A model generated the notes under the pieces. It was given only the letters and a program-made list of their open reading frames with translations. It had not been told where the DNA came from and searched no databases. 64,000 nt of DNA from Citrobacter sp. wls619. GTDB taxonomy: Bacteria > Pseudomonadota > Gammaproteobacteria > Enterobacterales > Enterobacteriaceae. The stretch lies in NCBI RefSeq assembly GCF_005281345.1, contig NZ_SZXJ01000098.1, positions 186,001-250,000 on the forward strand, written 5' to 3'. The position numbers and the translations under genes are program-made. Shown here piece by piece: positions 20,152 through 30,630 of this stretch; the stretch's first letter is position 1, and each line of letters opens with the position of its first letter.

Positions 20152-21438
20152 ATGCGCAGGTCTACAATCATAGGAGCAATAGCCATTGTTGCTCTATGGA
20201 TGGTAACGGCAATAACTTTATATAATTACAACTACGGATCACCATCAGACAAGAGCCACTGGAACCTGCGGTGGGAGAACAATGAAGCAGCGAGTCATTT
20301 TTTCAACACGTTGAAGCGATATGATACGTTGCCTTTTAGTAAACATTACTTTGCAGTTGGTCGCCCATGCACTGTTCTTAGCACCCCTTGCGTTGAAACA
20401 AAAGGCCCATCAGTACACGAGTCAGCCATTATCCCATCACCTAGAATAAATAATGACGCCGTATACTCATCATTTCCACCTGGAGCTATGATTATAGCTT
20501 ATGGAGTAATAAAACCTGCATCATTATTGTCTGGCATACCTATTTCATGGGAGATGCTGCAATGGGTTAACATGCTGTTCTGGATTATCTCAGTAATCCT
20601 GACGTATTTTGCCATTTCTATTTTTACACAAAAATCAAAATACAGTGCTGTAATTTCTTTTCTTTCAGTCATTCCGATGATATACGCTGTAGAGCCAATG
20701 CACTCACACCAGATATCAATGTGGGCCCATCAAACATTCCAGATATTTGCATCGGCGGCATTGCTTTTATTGGCTATCGGGATAAACAGAAAAACTGTTA
20801 TAGCGCTAGGGGTGTTGTCTGCAGTAGCTTGCTGGGTTGAGTGGACAGCATACCTGATGTGCGTAGCGGTATTTTTTGTGGTGCTTATTAGCGATATAAA
20901 AAATAAATCTGGCTATAAAAACACCATTATCTATTCTGGTATAGCCATTCTTGGCGGTCTGACTCTGTTGTGGTACTACTCGTTCATGGTAGGACTTGGT
21001 CCTTACTTCAAAGAGCTTTCTAACAGAGCAGCATCCAGGGGATTAGAGGTTGCGTATGTTGGATGGAATGACTGGTGGCTGTCAGTTTATCAGTCATATG
21101 GTCCATGGTTGATATCATCAATCCTCATGGTTGTTGCATCACTTTTTGTCAAAAAAAGCGATTCTTTCAGTAAAGATAACTATATAACTGCATACATTCT
21201 TATTGCTGTTGTTGGCATTCTACTGATAGAGAACGTAGCCATGTTTGAGCACGCGATAATTTACACATTCGACAGGCTTAAGATAGGGTTTTTGATAGCA
21301 CTTCTTTTCGCGTTGTCGGCAATGAGAATGGAAAAAGCAGGCAGGTCTGCATTGATTCTTATTGCTGTCATCTGCGTTCTGGCATCAATGTTCAGTCTTA
21401 ACCAATACCTTGAATATTACCCAAGATACTGGAAGTGA
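20152..21438 (+). CDS. Multi-pass membrane protein, GT-C glycosyltransferase-like, possible serotype conversion factor
   Basis: A 428-residue protein with about eleven hydrophobic segments and one long polar loop (about residues 28-105) after the first helix. That loop ends YSSFPPGAMIIAYG, resembling the PPG motif of periplasmic loops in GT-C glycosyltransferases. It sits between integrase and tailspike, where P22 has gtrABC and Sf6 has oac, genes that alter the host O-antigen to block superinfection. No gtrA flippase or gtrB accompanies it, so it would need host partners or another chemistry. The AT-rich composition differs from the structural genes. Specific reaction unknown. Confidence 0.55.
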   Translation: MRRSTIIGAIAIVALWMVTAITLYNYNYGSPSDKSHWNLRWENNEAASHFFNTLKRYDTLPFSKHYFAVGRPCTVLSTPCVETKGPSVHESAIIPSPRINNDAVYSSFPPGAMIIAYGVIKPASLLSGIPISWEMLQWVNMLFWIISVILTYFAISIFTQKSKYSAVISFLSVIPMIYAVEPMHSHQISMWAHQTFQIFASAALLLLAIGINRKTVIALGVLSAVACWVEWTAYLMCVAVFFVVLISDIKNKSGYKNTIIYSGIAILGGLTLLWYYSFMVGLGPYFKELSNRAASRGLEVAYVGWNDWWLSVYQSYGPWLISSILMVVASLFVKKSDSFSKDNYITAYILIAVVGILLIENVAMFEHAIIYTFDRLKIGFLIALLFALSAMRMEKAGRSALILIAVICVLASMFSLNQYLEYYPRYWK

Positions 21439-21472
21439 TTGAAAGCGGCCATCAGGCCGCTTCTCATATTAC

Positions 21473-23344
21473 TCATCGAATGGCTTTCCATCTCCACGCC
21501 GGAGCAGTTCCCGTATATCTAATGGCAATTTGCTCTCCAACATCGATGGTGAACTCACCACTTTTAAACCCCGTGTCCTCTCCATTGATGAAGATACTGG
21601 TAGTTCCAACCGCAAGGTAAACAAGAACCCTCTGCAATTGACCTGTTTTGTTTTGATAGGCTATATCAGTAGCAGGCACGGCTGGATTTGGTTGGTCTGG
21701 ATAAAAACCAGTAACTATTGATTTTTCATGACTATGTGTTGGTCCAAAAAATTTACCAGTATAAAGATTTGAATAAACACGACCTAGCCTGATGTCATCA
21801 ATTAAAACAGCCTTTCTGTCTCCCTGTTCAATATTTATTACATAGTTGTCTGACGGTTCATCATCAGCATCTGGATCTCGAATATCGACAAATGGAGAAA
21901 TAAATCTAATCTTTTCGAGGTGAATATCTCTGCTATAGATACCATAATGAATATTCTCCATGTCCAGAGATGTAAACACTATGCTGTGGTTATTTGCTGA
22001 CAACGCTCCAAAGTACAACCCATACTTAGCATTTGATATGCTACCTCCATTCCATGTTGTAAACTGAACTTTAACCATTTCTACGGCTTTGCCGTAATTA
22101 GGATATCCAGTAACAACAACGTTATTATATGTGCAATCAAAAAGCCAGTTAAGTTTCAGAGCGACTCTGTTATCTGTATCAGTGCCAATCCTAGTATCAG
22201 ATGCAAAGTGAACCTGGTCGAAGCTCCAGTTACCAAAGTTGTCTGAGAGATCCTCAAGGCCAAATATAATTGCCGCTCCAGAAAGAGGGGATGCTGAGAA
22301 CCCTATTCTGCTAATTTTACCCTGGAAACAGTCTGGCCCTTCAGCACCTTTAGAATTGTAAAAATGAATTGCATTGGCATCAGTTGCACTGGAGAACAGT
22401 ATGCTTTCATATGCTCCATCGCCGTACAGTTCACCAAAGTTTCTGGTGGGGGATATATTCAGATCAAATAATATGCGCTCAACAGACCGGTAATTGCCTC
22501 TCGGAACATAGCCGTTCATGTTCTCAGACAGCATTTTGTTTACGAATTTTTTAATAGGCTTCGTATTGTCATCGGCATTAACTCGTGTAGCGCCATACCA
22601 TAGGATATTGACCTTCCTTCCTGAAGCGCAACGAACCCAAGCACCCTTCCCGGTAGGTGATGTCTCGCCAACTTTATCCAGCCAGTTATCACGACCAGCC
22701 AGAGATCCATCCCAAGGTACTGTGGAGCTTACTATGAATGCCCCATCATGCTTGCTCTTTTCCATGTCAGGATCGAAAACGAAATGCCCACCTCCATATG
22801 GCCGGTAATTTCCAGTAGCATCAACTGACCATCCATCAAACATTGATATCACGTTTACAGTTATTTTCCTGTCTGGTGTGAAACCATAGAGATTGTGCAC
22901 TGCCTGAATCGTAGAATTGTTGAGCCTTTCTGCTACCGTGCTATTACCTATACCAATTAAATCTGCACCGCCGGGACCAGCCAAATCCTGTCTTAACTGA
23001 TCCGGGTCGTATTTCAGTATGTTTGGGAAGTAGTGCTGCTGAACACCCGAGGCGTCATATACAGACATTGCATATCCTTCAACGGTAACAAACTTTGAAA
23101 TCTGCCCGTTGTAAACAGGATATCCGCCTGCATTGATGATAATTGGCTGAGAAACTGGGACGTGTGACCCATCCTCATTCTCCAGATAAACCTGCACATA
23201 GTTATCAGGATCAGTCATCTCACCAGGAGGTGTATCTATTTTTGAAATGTATATTTTGCCATTAAAGTTAGCTTTAAATGAGCGTGCCAAGGTAAACAAT
23301 TGAGCTGGCATGCTTACAACAATATTGGCTGTAATGTCTGACAT
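21473..23344 (-). CDS. Tailspike: P22/Sf6-type head-binding domain with a different receptor-binding domain
   Basis: A 623-residue tailspike. Residues 1-120 closely match the P22/Sf6 head-binding domain ([39 protein letters not shown], linker [11 protein letters not shown]). The rest should form a trimeric beta-helix that binds and usually cleaves O-antigen, but I recognise no match to the P22 endorhamnosidase or other known spikes. Acidic clusters such as [13 protein letters not shown] occur around residue 520; catalytic residues cannot be assigned. The C-terminal 90 residues look like a separate beta domain. Substrate is probably the O-antigen of this host group. Confidence 0.9.
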   Translation of the reverse strand: MSDITANIVVSMPAQLFTLARSFKANFNGKIYISKIDTPPGEMTDPDNYVQVYLENEDGSHVPVSQPIIINAGGYPVYNGQISKFVTVEGYAMSVYDASGVQQHYFPNILKYDPDQLRQDLAGPGGADLIGIGNSTVAERLNNSTIQAVHNLYGFTPDRKITVNVISMFDGWSVDATGNYRPYGGGHFVFDPDMEKSKHDGAFIVSSTVPWDGSLAGRDNWLDKVGETSPTGKGAWVRCASGRKVNILWYGATRVNADDNTKPIKKFVNKMLSENMNGYVPRGNYRSVERILFDLNISPTRNFGELYGDGAYESILFSSATDANAIHFYNSKGAEGPDCFQGKISRIGFSASPLSGAAIIFGLEDLSDNFGNWSFDQVHFASDTRIGTDTDNRVALKLNWLFDCTYNNVVVTGYPNYGKAVEMVKVQFTTWNGGSISNAKYGLYFGALSANNHSIVFTSLDMENIHYGIYSRDIHLEKIRFISPFVDIRDPDADDEPSDNYVINIEQGDRKAVLIDDIRLGRVYSNLYTGKFFGPTHSHEKSIVTGFYPDQPNPAVPATDIAYQNKTGQLQRVLVYLAVGTTSIFINGEDTGFKSGEFTIDVGEQIAIRYTGTAPAWRWKAIR

Positions 23345-23388
23345 TTACTATGCTCCGGGCGCAGCAAAACTGCACAAGCTAAAACTTG

Positions 23389-23418
23389 CGCAACGTTGCG
23401 GTGAATTTGGATTATAAT
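23389..23418 (+). promoter_or_regulatory. Palindromic operator and promoter for a small ORF
   Basis: A perfect 12-bp palindrome CGCAACGTTGCG (23389-23400) occupies the -35 position of a promoter with consensus -10 TATAAT (23413-23418). The -35 itself is poor, which suggests a regulator acts here. It fires on the plus strand, opposite tailspike and gp16. Confidence 0.5.
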
Positions 23419-23440
23419 GATTTGAAATTCAGGAGGATTT

Positions 23441-23512
23441 ATGGAACGTGATTTGCTGAACTTTGCTTTGTTACTCTGCGGTGTTGTTGTAGGAAAGTTG
23501 CTATTCGCTTAA
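23441..23512 (+). CDS. 23-residue membrane peptide ORF
   Basis: ATG 23441 is preceded by AGGAGGA (23431-23437) at ideal spacing and by the promoter described above. The peptide is MERDLLNFALLLCGVVVGKL plus LFA, a single hydrophobic helix with a charged N-terminus. It overlaps the 3' end of the gp16-like gene by 12 bp on the opposite strand. No family is recognised. P22 carries its immI functions in this interval; this phage has only this ORF. It might be a lysogenic-conversion or exclusion peptide, but that is a guess. Confidence 0.5.
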   Translation: MERDLLNFALLLCGVVVGKLLFA

Positions 23513-25498
23513 CGTTTCTGACTTAGCGCCCTGAGCAGCAGAGTTAACAACTCGCTCAACATCTGCTAACGCCTTCTCAAATGCCGTAGATCCACGAGGC
23601 GTGTTGGCAAGACGAAGCATTGCGTTACGTGCCGGTTCACTCTCATACATTCTCGCCAGCAATCCATAACCACCACCAACCCCAACGAGTGCCGGGTTAG
23701 TTGCAGATCCGATACCTAAAATGAACGGGATTGTCTGCTGACCTGTTGGCGTTGTTACCCCAGCCTGACCTGCTCGCTTGGTTGACTCAAGGTAGTTCTT
23801 GAGTCCTTTCAGGTATGCAGCATCACGGCCTTTAAAAGTGATTCCAGTCTGGTTTGACATCAGATTAACCTGGCGCAGGAATTGGTCTGGAGAACCCCCT
23901 GATTTCTCCATAGCCTTTCCGATGATGCCATTACGCATTTGAGCGCGGCCCACCTGTCCGACAGACCGATACAGATTCTGAACCTCTGATTTGTTCTTAC
24001 TGAAAAGCATGTTGTTGACCACTTCAGGAGTTAAGTCTCCTTTCATGATCACATTCTTGAGGCGAGTATTCCGTAGTTTGTTGGCTTCGTCAGCGTAGAT
24101 GGAGTTAGCTTGCTTATAACGACGCAAGGTGTCATTACCAAGATTCTGTCCGATAGCGCTGTCGATATCACCCGTCATTGCATTGTAAATACGCTGAATG
24201 GCTGCATCAGATCGGTTTGGTAAGACTGTCCTCTCGCCTTTAACGTCCTGCCTAAACTGGCTTCTCAATCCGCTTAACTGTTGCAAATCCATTGCCATTG
24301 GACCACTTGCTCCGGCATTGCGGGTAAGCTCATCGCGATATGCCTGAAGCTTCGAAATCGTATCGTTATCAGCAACCTTACCAAGCTTTTGCAAACTTGC
24401 TATTTCAGTATCAATCTGCTGAACAGCCTTTGACGGCTGGATGTTTACGCCTGTCATTGCGTTTTGAACTTGCTCCAGGCGATTACCAGCTGCGCGTTTA
24501 ATTCCTGCTGTTTTAGCTTTCAGGCTACCAACCACAATCGACGGATCATAATCCCCAAATCGTGATGCAAACTCATCTACCAACTGGCTGCGAGCTTCCT
24601 GCTGTCCAGCTCGCATTGAGCTTGTGCCGGCGAACGGGATGTTTTCAGCGGTGGTTTGCGCCATGCGACCGACACGGGAATTTGGCTGCAAAACGTCAGT
24701 CGTATGCAGAGGAACGTCAGCAGCATTAGCGAACTGAATAGCCTGTTGCGCTTCTGGCGCTATCGTCCCGCGGATTCCACGATAGACAGCCCCGGCAGCA
24801 TGGCCTAACTGGTTAATAGCCCCACCAAGTGCAACACCAGTACCGAGATCTACTGCCAGAGCTTCAGGATTATCACGTTCACTATTTGCAGCCAGAGAAC
24901 CAACAGCATTCTCTGCAAGCAAACGTGACGCTCCCTGAGCTACACGTCCTGCAATAGATGGAGCCTGTGCTGCAATTCGTTCTGCTCCTACGGGTGTCAG
25001 GTATGGAAGCGCCTCTGAGAAGATTTTACCTTCTGTTGTCTGAGGAGTAAGCGCCCCCTGCTGCAAACCGAAGTCCTGTTCAATTCCTTGGGTCGTGACG
25101 CGTGGAGCTGGTTGATAAGTTCCATCTCCCATACCAAGCTTCTGACCAGCCCATGCCCCAGCACTGGCTACTGCATCAGCCATTGATGCCGGAATATTCG
25201 CCAGATTAACGCCAGCCTGAAGCAATCCGCGCCCAGTCTCTGCAGCAGCATTGCCAAGGTCTGACATGAAGTCGCCTTGTTGCTGTGGCTGCGCAGATTC
25301 CTGTGGTTGTTGTGCAGGTTGTTGGGTCGTTGGAGATGGATAAGCAGCATAGAAAGCCTGCTTGGCCTGCTCTGCATCGTTTCCGGCTTGCGGAGCTACT
25401 ACTTCATTGAAGTATTGCTCCTGAGCCTGTGCTTTCTGCTCTGGTGATAATGCCTGGTACTGTTGAGAGGAAATAACGTCTTTCCATGCCTTAGCCAT
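23501..25498 (-). CDS. DNA injection (ejection) protein, gp16-like
   Basis: A 665-residue protein in the P22 gene 16 position, expelled with gp7 and gp20 to carry DNA across the cell envelope. The N-terminus is glutamine and alanine-rich, with a glycine/alanine hydrophobic segment near residue 90-125. The middle holds long alpha-helical stretches. P22 gp16 is 609 residues, so this is slightly longer. It abuts the gp20-like gene. Assignment rests on position, composition and the order 16-20-7-14. Confidence 0.82.
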   Translation of the reverse strand: MAKAWKDVISSQQYQALSPEQKAQAQEQYFNEVVAPQAGNDAEQAKQAFYAAYPSPTTQQPAQQPQESAQPQQQGDFMSDLGNAAAETGRGLLQAGVNLANIPASMADAVASAGAWAGQKLGMGDGTYQPAPRVTTQGIEQDFGLQQGALTPQTTEGKIFSEALPYLTPVGAERIAAQAPSIAGRVAQGASRLLAENAVGSLAANSERDNPEALAVDLGTGVALGGAINQLGHAAGAVYRGIRGTIAPEAQQAIQFANAADVPLHTTDVLQPNSRVGRMAQTTAENIPFAGTSSMRAGQQEARSQLVDEFASRFGDYDPSIVVGSLKAKTAGIKRAAGNRLEQVQNAMTGVNIQPSKAVQQIDTEIASLQKLGKVADNDTISKLQAYRDELTRNAGASGPMAMDLQQLSGLRSQFRQDVKGERTVLPNRSDAAIQRIYNAMTGDIDSAIGQNLGNDTLRRYKQANSIYADEANKLRNTRLKNVIMKGDLTPEVVNNMLFSKNKSEVQNLYRSVGQVGRAQMRNGIIGKAMEKSGGSPDQFLRQVNLMSNQTGITFKGRDAAYLKGLKNYLESTKRAGQAGVTTPTGQQTIPFILGIGSATNPALVGVGGGYGLLARMYESEPARNAMLRLANTPRGSTAFEKALADVERVVNSAAQGAKSETLSE

Positions 25499-26820
25499 TA
25501 ATCACCCCATAAAGACTGGTAACCCGATGTTTTAGGTTGCGTTGGTTGTTGTGCTGCCGGCTGTGATGTTTGCTGTTGCCGCTGTCCACCATTACCAACA
25601 TCAACCTGATACTGCTGGTTGTAGTTGTTGGTGTATTGCTGAATTTCTCGAATAGACTGCTGCATAGCTTCCGGACTTGAATAGTCAACCTGCGGCATGC
25701 CCTGAAAGTACATCTTCGCCTCTGCGACGGTGTTGATGCCTGATGCGCCCATATCACGAGCAGCGGCAATGCCCTGATTTTGCATCTTGCCTTGAATTCG
25801 TTTTGTAGCGTTGAACAGTTGGCGCTGGTCACCACCACTCCACCGGCTTCGAGCTTCTGCATCCCATGATGGAGTCCCACTACCTCCAGTAATCCCCGTC
25901 ATAAACCCCAATTGATCTGGTGATGCATTTGATATTGCATCAAGGTCTTTCTTCATCCCGTAATTTTGCGCACTGGCGGCCGATGTAGGAGGTGCAGCGA
26001 TGGCATTGGCAGGAACTCTGACCATATTCCCATAGTCATCAACGCCCTCATAGAATGCATTAGCACCAGCTCCGTGGAGCTTTCCTCCAATATTTACAGT
26101 GCGTCCGTCAGCTAACTGAACTACCCGGCTTCCTGGACCAGAGCTCAAACTCGCTCTCTGATATGCCATGTCCTGACCGCGGCGAGTGGTGGATGCAGAG
26201 ATATCCTGGCCTCTCGCGGTGATGTCTTGCCCCCTGGCTGTAAGTGATTCACTGGCCCGGTTACTGCGGGCGGCCTCATCAATCTGCTGCTGTTTCTGAC
26301 CTACATCGACCTGCTTATCGAACGGAAGGGTAGCCAACTGAGCGCCCTTCAATATTCCATCGAAGCTTTGAGGATCGGATTGCAGTAACTGAATAGCCTG
26401 ATCTGGTGTCATGTTGATAGATGCTAATGCTGGAGCGCTTTTCTGTATCGCGTCCTGCAACATCTGAGGGTTTCCGCTGGATCGAGCAATGGCAATGTTA
26501 TTGAGTGATTTGTTAACGAAATTGGCATGCTCAGCATCTTGTATACCAATTTCCTGCTGAATGTTCTGCGCAAACTCCGGGAACTGTCGACGCAGTGCCG
26601 GCAACTGATCTGGTGTGGCGCTCTCAATTGCAGTATAGAAATCCTGGCGTCGCTGGTTATCTCTCTGCGCTTGCTGGTTTTGCATTTGAGAAGCGATGAC
26701 TTGCTGCTGTCCAACTCTATTCTGCGTTTCCTGAAGAGCCTCTCTACGAAAGTCGGGGATCATGGTGTCGTAATAGTTGATGGGAGCGCCAAGCCCCTGC
26801 AATCCACCAAATTGAGCCAT
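25498..26820 (-). CDS. DNA injection (ejection) protein, gp20-like
   Basis: A 440-residue glutamine-rich protein (P22 gp20 is 471) between gp16-like and gp7-like genes, with one-base overlaps on both sides. It carries near repeats such as ESLTARGQDITARGQDISA around residue 190-210. The N-terminus MAQFGGLQGLGAPINYYDT is typical for the gp20 group. It is packaged in the virion and ejected before DNA. No catalytic motif is visible. Confidence 0.82.
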   Translation of the reverse strand: MAQFGGLQGLGAPINYYDTMIPDFRREALQETQNRVGQQQVIASQMQNQQAQRDNQRRQDFYTAIESATPDQLPALRRQFPEFAQNIQQEIGIQDAEHANFVNKSLNNIAIARSSGNPQMLQDAIQKSAPALASINMTPDQAIQLLQSDPQSFDGILKGAQLATLPFDKQVDVGQKQQQIDEAARSNRASESLTARGQDITARGQDISASTTRRGQDMAYQRASLSSGPGSRVVQLADGRTVNIGGKLHGAGANAFYEGVDDYGNMVRVPANAIAAPPTSAASAQNYGMKKDLDAISNASPDQLGFMTGITGGSGTPSWDAEARSRWSGGDQRQLFNATKRIQGKMQNQGIAAARDMGASGINTVAEAKMYFQGMPQVDYSSPEAMQQSIREIQQYTNNYNQQYQVDVGNGGQRQQQTSQPAAQQPTQPKTSGYQSLWGD

Positions 26821-27485
26821 CAGAACATCCCTCCACCCATCATGCCACCAAACATTCCAGTAAACTGGTTAACATCAGACGCTGCGCCGTTATTGATGCT
26901 GCTGTTAGCGCTGGCTGCCACTTGCCACGGAAGAGCAGCCTTTCCTGCCATGATCTGACCTTTCTGCTGATACATTCCGGCCATGTTGTTACCCTGTCCA
27001 ATGGCATAGTTACCAAGTGCGTTGGCTGCCTCAGCACCAAACCCTGACAACCCCATCAACTGTGCATACATGTTCTGCTGCTGATTTGTCATGTCAGCGA
27101 GATAGTTTTGCCCGAGGGTTGGGGCAATAGATGCCAGCATATTACCGGTAGCTGTGGATCCAAGGCCGCCAGTTGCTTCCGCTGCATTCAGTCCGCTATA
27201 ACGAGCCTGGTCATTAAGCATCTGGTATTCTTGAGAATTGAAATAATCAGAAAGAAGTTTGTTTCTGTCTATCGGCTGGCCGGCGATAGCCTGCGACCCA
27301 GCAAGGCCAGTGCGTCCGGCTTCTTCATATGGTGATAGCCAATTTACGGCATTCTGATAGCCTTCTCGTGAAGCTCCCATAGCCCGGTCCTGATACTTCT
27401 GCTGCTGCTTGGCTGCTTTATTGGCTCCGATGCCACCAATCACACCAGATACCGCACCGCCGATACCACTAACTGCACCGCCCAT
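26820..27485 (-). CDS. DNA injection (ejection) protein, gp7-like
   Basis: A 221-residue protein (P22 gp7 is 229). It opens with a glycine-rich hydrophobic tract (MGGAVSGIGGAVSGVIGGIG) likely to insert in membranes, then a basic KAAKQQQKYQ segment and glutamine/alanine helices. P22 gp7 is processed and ejected into the periplasm to help build the DNA conduit. It overlaps the gp14-like gene by 17 bp. Confidence 0.85.
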   Translation of the reverse strand: MGGAVSGIGGAVSGVIGGIGANKAAKQQQKYQDRAMGASREGYQNAVNWLSPYEEAGRTGLAGSQAIAGQPIDRNKLLSDYFNSQEYQMLNDQARYSGLNAAEATGGLGSTATGNMLASIAPTLGQNYLADMTNQQQNMYAQLMGLSGFGAEAANALGNYAIGQGNNMAGMYQQKGQIMAGKAALPWQVAASANSSINNGAASDVNQFTGMFGGMMGGGMF

Positions 27486-27861
27486 GATATTCTCCCGGCT
27501 CGCGCCACATAATAAAAAAGGCGCTTTCGCACCCGTCAGTAGTTGTTAACCTTTCTGTCGTTCGCTCACCGAACCCCATTCGCTTGGCGTAGTTGCACAC
27601 CTTTGGTCGATCAGTGAGAATGACGGCTCGCAACCGGTTCATTCCAAACATTTTCAGGATGTCTTCGCCAGCCTCACGACACTCACGCCATCGCCTCTTA
27701 TCCATCGCGATATGAATATCGAAATACCCATGCTGTTGAACTAATGCGAACACGCAGCATCCATTCCAAAGGAAATAATCGGCCCCCGGATCAACCCACG
27801 ATTCCACCCCCCATAGGCGCATTAATCCCTGCCCGGTGAGAGCATCAATTTTTGTGAGCAT
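27469..27861 (-). CDS. gp14-like head assembly protein with GNAT-like sequence
   Basis: A 130-residue protein in the gene 14 position between tail needle and gp7. RLRAVILTDRPKVCNYAKRMGFGER near residues 82-106 resembles the acetyl-CoA-binding end of GNAT folds, a theme in phage proteins at this position. P22 gp14 is needed for infectious particles but its role is unclear. Overlaps on both sides place it in the late operon. Confidence 0.72.
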   Translation of the reverse strand: MLTKIDALTGQGLMRLWGVESWVDPGADYFLWNGCCVFALVQQHGYFDIHIAMDKRRWRECREAGEDILKMFGMNRLRAVILTDRPKVCNYAKRMGFGERTTERLTTTDGCESAFFIMWREPGEYHGRCS

Positions 27862-27863
27862 GA

Positions 27864-28709
27864 TTATTGTTCCGCTATTATCTTGATGGTTGTAGCAGTG
27901 AATGCCGCACCATTGGCCTGGATTGTTATGGTGCTACCATTGGTGGCAAGGAATCCTCCCTGATCGACACTGAAGAATGTCGCAAGAAGAATGTTGTCTG
28001 TTGCCGTGGCCGCGTTACGACTGGCTACCAACGTGTCTGGAACTGCTCCGGAGAAAGTAAGCTGCATCGACCGGTTTGTCGTGCCTCCCGGGTAAGTGCC
28101 AATCATCGACAACTTGAAATTCAGCGTCTTGTTCTCGTTGTAAACAGTCAGCTTATCCGTAGTTGTGTTGAAGAACGGGAGCAGTGTTCCTGATGATGGG
28201 GTCAGTGCCTTGAGCATCGTGATCAGATTTGTTGCCGTGGTCGGGATTACCTGCGATATGCCAGTGTAGACCACCTCTGACTTTTTGCGAGTCGTGGCGT
28301 ATTCCAGAGCATCAATTCGCGTTTCGTGGTCAGAAACCCGTGTTTCAAGGATTCCTACTCTAGTATTAAGCGATGATATATCACTCTCATTCTGAGTAAT
28401 CCTTACCTCATGATCGGCTATCGAAACTTCAGCAGCACTAATGCGCACTTCATGGTCAGCAAGTGTTACTTCTGCTGCTGAAATACGCTGCTCGTGATCG
28501 GCAAGAATCACATCCTGCTCATCATTCTTAACCTGCGCATCATAAGCGCCTTGACCAGCCTCGTTTGCCTTGCCTGCTACGTTGGTGAAGTCGATAGCCT
28601 GAGACAAAATATATTGCGTATACGCCGGGCTATAACCAGCAGGAATTGACGTGGCATTTAGGCTAACGGCGCGGACGATGACCGGTTGATTTAGAGACGG
28701 ATCGGCCAT
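27864..28709 (-). CDS. Tail needle, Sf6-type with C-terminal knob
   Basis: The needle plugs the portal and pierces the outer membrane. The N-terminus [10 protein letters not shown] binds the tail. A trimeric coiled coil with 14-residue repeats ([18 protein letters not shown], three in a row near residues 68-110) follows. The C-terminal 130 residues form a beta-rich knob as in Sf6, not the short P22 tip; overall length is also close to the Sf6 needle. Start is the second of two tandem ATGs. Confidence 0.9.
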   Translation of the reverse strand: MADPSLNQPVIVRAVSLNATSIPAGYSPAYTQYILSQAIDFTNVAGKANEAGQGAYDAQVKNDEQDVILADHEQRISAAEVTLADHEVRISAAEVSIADHEVRITQNESDISSLNTRVGILETRVSDHETRIDALEYATTRKKSEVVYTGISQVIPTTATNLITMLKALTPSSGTLLPFFNTTTDKLTVYNENKTLNFKLSMIGTYPGGTTNRSMQLTFSGAVPDTLVASRNAATATDNILLATFFSVDQGGFLATNGSTITIQANGAAFTATTIKIIAEQ

Positions 28710-30127
28710 CACTCAATCCTTATTTGTGCGCCTGATAACGTGACAGGTGACTTGGTAATGATGCGTATTTTGAACCCGATGTTCTTTCTAACTCTCCCAA
28801 TCCTCCGCCATATCTGCCTTTTGTCATACTGGAAAGGTGCATTCCAAGGAACCATTTGCTCTCTTCCATAATTTATTCCGTCGGTGGTTGCAGAATAAAA
28901 CAGTCGTTCGGCAAACTGAGAAACACCGGGCGAAGACTCCAGTTCCAGATCGAAAATTCTCCCGTTGTCCGCCTTGAAAAGTGGCGTGAATAACAGGTGT
29001 TCTTGCTGCTTTTCGTACTGGCTGGAGATGTCGAACTGAAGGGCTCCCTTCACTGGTTCCAGTTTATCTCCGCAGGTGATCGTGTTTCCTTCATACATGA
29101 AGTCGATAGCGCGGTACACATCGTCGTAAAAACCGGTTTTCAGGATTGACCACTGAGCCCCGTTTTGTGATGCGGCTCCGTCGTAGACCAGAACATGGCG
29201 CGGAAGGTGGATCATCAGCAGCTCGTGTGAGTCGAAACGTAATGATTCCATTACCGTTGTGGCAAGCTCAGTTGCTGTGTAGCTACGGATTATCTTCTCA
29301 ACACTGGCGGTGGCGATTTGAGTTGCTCGACCAGAGTCGATGATATATACCGACGGAGCACCGGTTGCAGGATTGCTGACTATGGCATAAGCATCCATGA
29401 ATACGCATTTGCAGAACGTACCAGCTATACCTTTTGGCACCATATAAGCCGGGTTAGCAACATACAGCGCTGAACCAGCAGTGCTTGAACCTGTCAGAGA
29501 GAAGAACTCTGTGGTTGTTGCTCCGAAGCACACAACGAAGTCACGCCATGTTCCTATTCCGATTATGCCGTCAGGCTGGGACTCTGCCCTGTACTCTGCT
29601 GAGTTACGATCGGGATGTGATTCATCCTGAAGGTCGGAGATGAACCATGAATCAGTACCATCCTTTGCCCATGCGTATCTACCACGCAGCCTGGTTACAT
29701 CCCTTGCTGACCCAAGCTCATATTGTGCAAATCCACTGGTTGGCGGCCAGTTATCAATAATCTTTTCAGTCCCATCGTATCGATATTCAATAATTTTACC
29801 GTCAACGCATACTGCCTGTGATGTTCTACCATGTGACATGGGGACTCTATGAATTCCAGGAACATCACCAACCTCAACAACACCTTGATATAACTTTCCT
29901 CCCATAACGCGATATACGGCATTCTGAGAGGTGTTGTACTCAGCACCACGAGAAGTGCCAGCAACATCCGATTGCTTAGCTACGCCTGGGAAGGAGCGCA
30001 GATAACCGTTGCTGTTGAGCACTTCTTTAGGTGTCGCCAGCATGTTGACAGGAAGATAGTCGATATAGTCGGCATTCTTGAAATTTTTGCCGAGCCCTTT
30101 CATTAGTGGAAGCTGCTGAACAGGCAT
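28709..30127 (-). CDS. Packaged DNA stabilisation protein, gp10-like tail factor
   Basis: This 472-residue protein has the same length as P22 gp10, which forms the hexameric tail hub between gp4 and the needle. The N-terminus [20 protein letters not shown] matches the family. It abuts gp4 (stop and start overlap by one base) and overlaps the needle gene start. No membrane segment is present. Confidence 0.93.
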   Translation of the reverse strand: MPVQQLPLMKGLGKNFKNADYIDYLPVNMLATPKEVLNSNGYLRSFPGVAKQSDVAGTSRGAEYNTSQNAVYRVMGGKLYQGVVEVGDVPGIHRVPMSHGRTSQAVCVDGKIIEYRYDGTEKIIDNWPPTSGFAQYELGSARDVTRLRGRYAWAKDGTDSWFISDLQDESHPDRNSAEYRAESQPDGIIGIGTWRDFVVCFGATTTEFFSLTGSSTAGSALYVANPAYMVPKGIAGTFCKCVFMDAYAIVSNPATGAPSVYIIDSGRATQIATASVEKIIRSYTATELATTVMESLRFDSHELLMIHLPRHVLVYDGAASQNGAQWSILKTGFYDDVYRAIDFMYEGNTITCGDKLEPVKGALQFDISSQYEKQQEHLLFTPLFKADNGRIFDLELESSPGVSQFAERLFYSATTDGINYGREQMVPWNAPFQYDKRQIWRRIGRVRKNIGFKIRIITKSPVTLSGAQIRIE

Positions 30128-30627
30128 TAGTCGCTCCCGTTATCACATGGGCCTTTGCGGTGGAAATAATTCCAGCCATTGTATGTGGCCAGTCGGTTTC
30201 CGCTGCCTATCGGCATGCGGTTTGGATATCCGGACTTACATTTGGCATCACGAGCACGAGACATTGCTGACAACTTGACGAGTTGCTCTTTACCGTAACG
30301 CGCTGTCGTAATGAGTTTGCCGGTTGCTTCCATCCCGTAATCTGGAGCAATTCTGCATGCGAGATTGGTAATCACAGCATTGAGCGCGTTGTTTGCCAGC
30401 CCATGGTCATCTCCAGTATCTGGTGACGTGTCTTGGGAAGCGAAGATATACCCAACGCTGATGCCCGGTGAATCATCACCGCCAAGCCACTCAGCCATCA
30501 TCATCTCGAGGTCGTTAACTCCATCCTCCATCGACTGAGGTTCGACATCGGTTAGCGTGGCGTTTGAGGCGACACCGATCTTGCGCAGCGCGGCGAGAAC
30601 GAGATCGCCTTTTGTCGTGAGGTTCAT
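30127..30627 (-). CDS. Head completion/tail accessory factor, gp4-like
   Basis: A 166-residue protein of exactly the P22 gp4 length. gp4 binds the portal ring first during tail assembly and is reported to have peptidoglycan hydrolase activity. Helical segments such as [20 protein letters not shown] and [18 protein letters not shown] match the family. It lies between gp10 and a small ORF in the late operon. Confidence 0.92.
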   Translation of the reverse strand: MNLTTKGDLVLAALRKIGVASNATLTDVEPQSMEDGVNDLEMMMAEWLGGDDSPGISVGYIFASQDTSPDTGDDHGLANNALNAVITNLACRIAPDYGMEATGKLITTARYGKEQLVKLSAMSRARDAKCKSGYPNRMPIGSGNRLATYNGWNYFHRKGPCDNGSD

Positions 30628-30630
30628 CTG

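Noticed and set aside
23501..30627. P22 immI-like antirepressor (ant, arc, mnt) search
   Set aside because: No ORF resembling Ant, Arc or Mnt is found between gp16 and tailspike or nearby.
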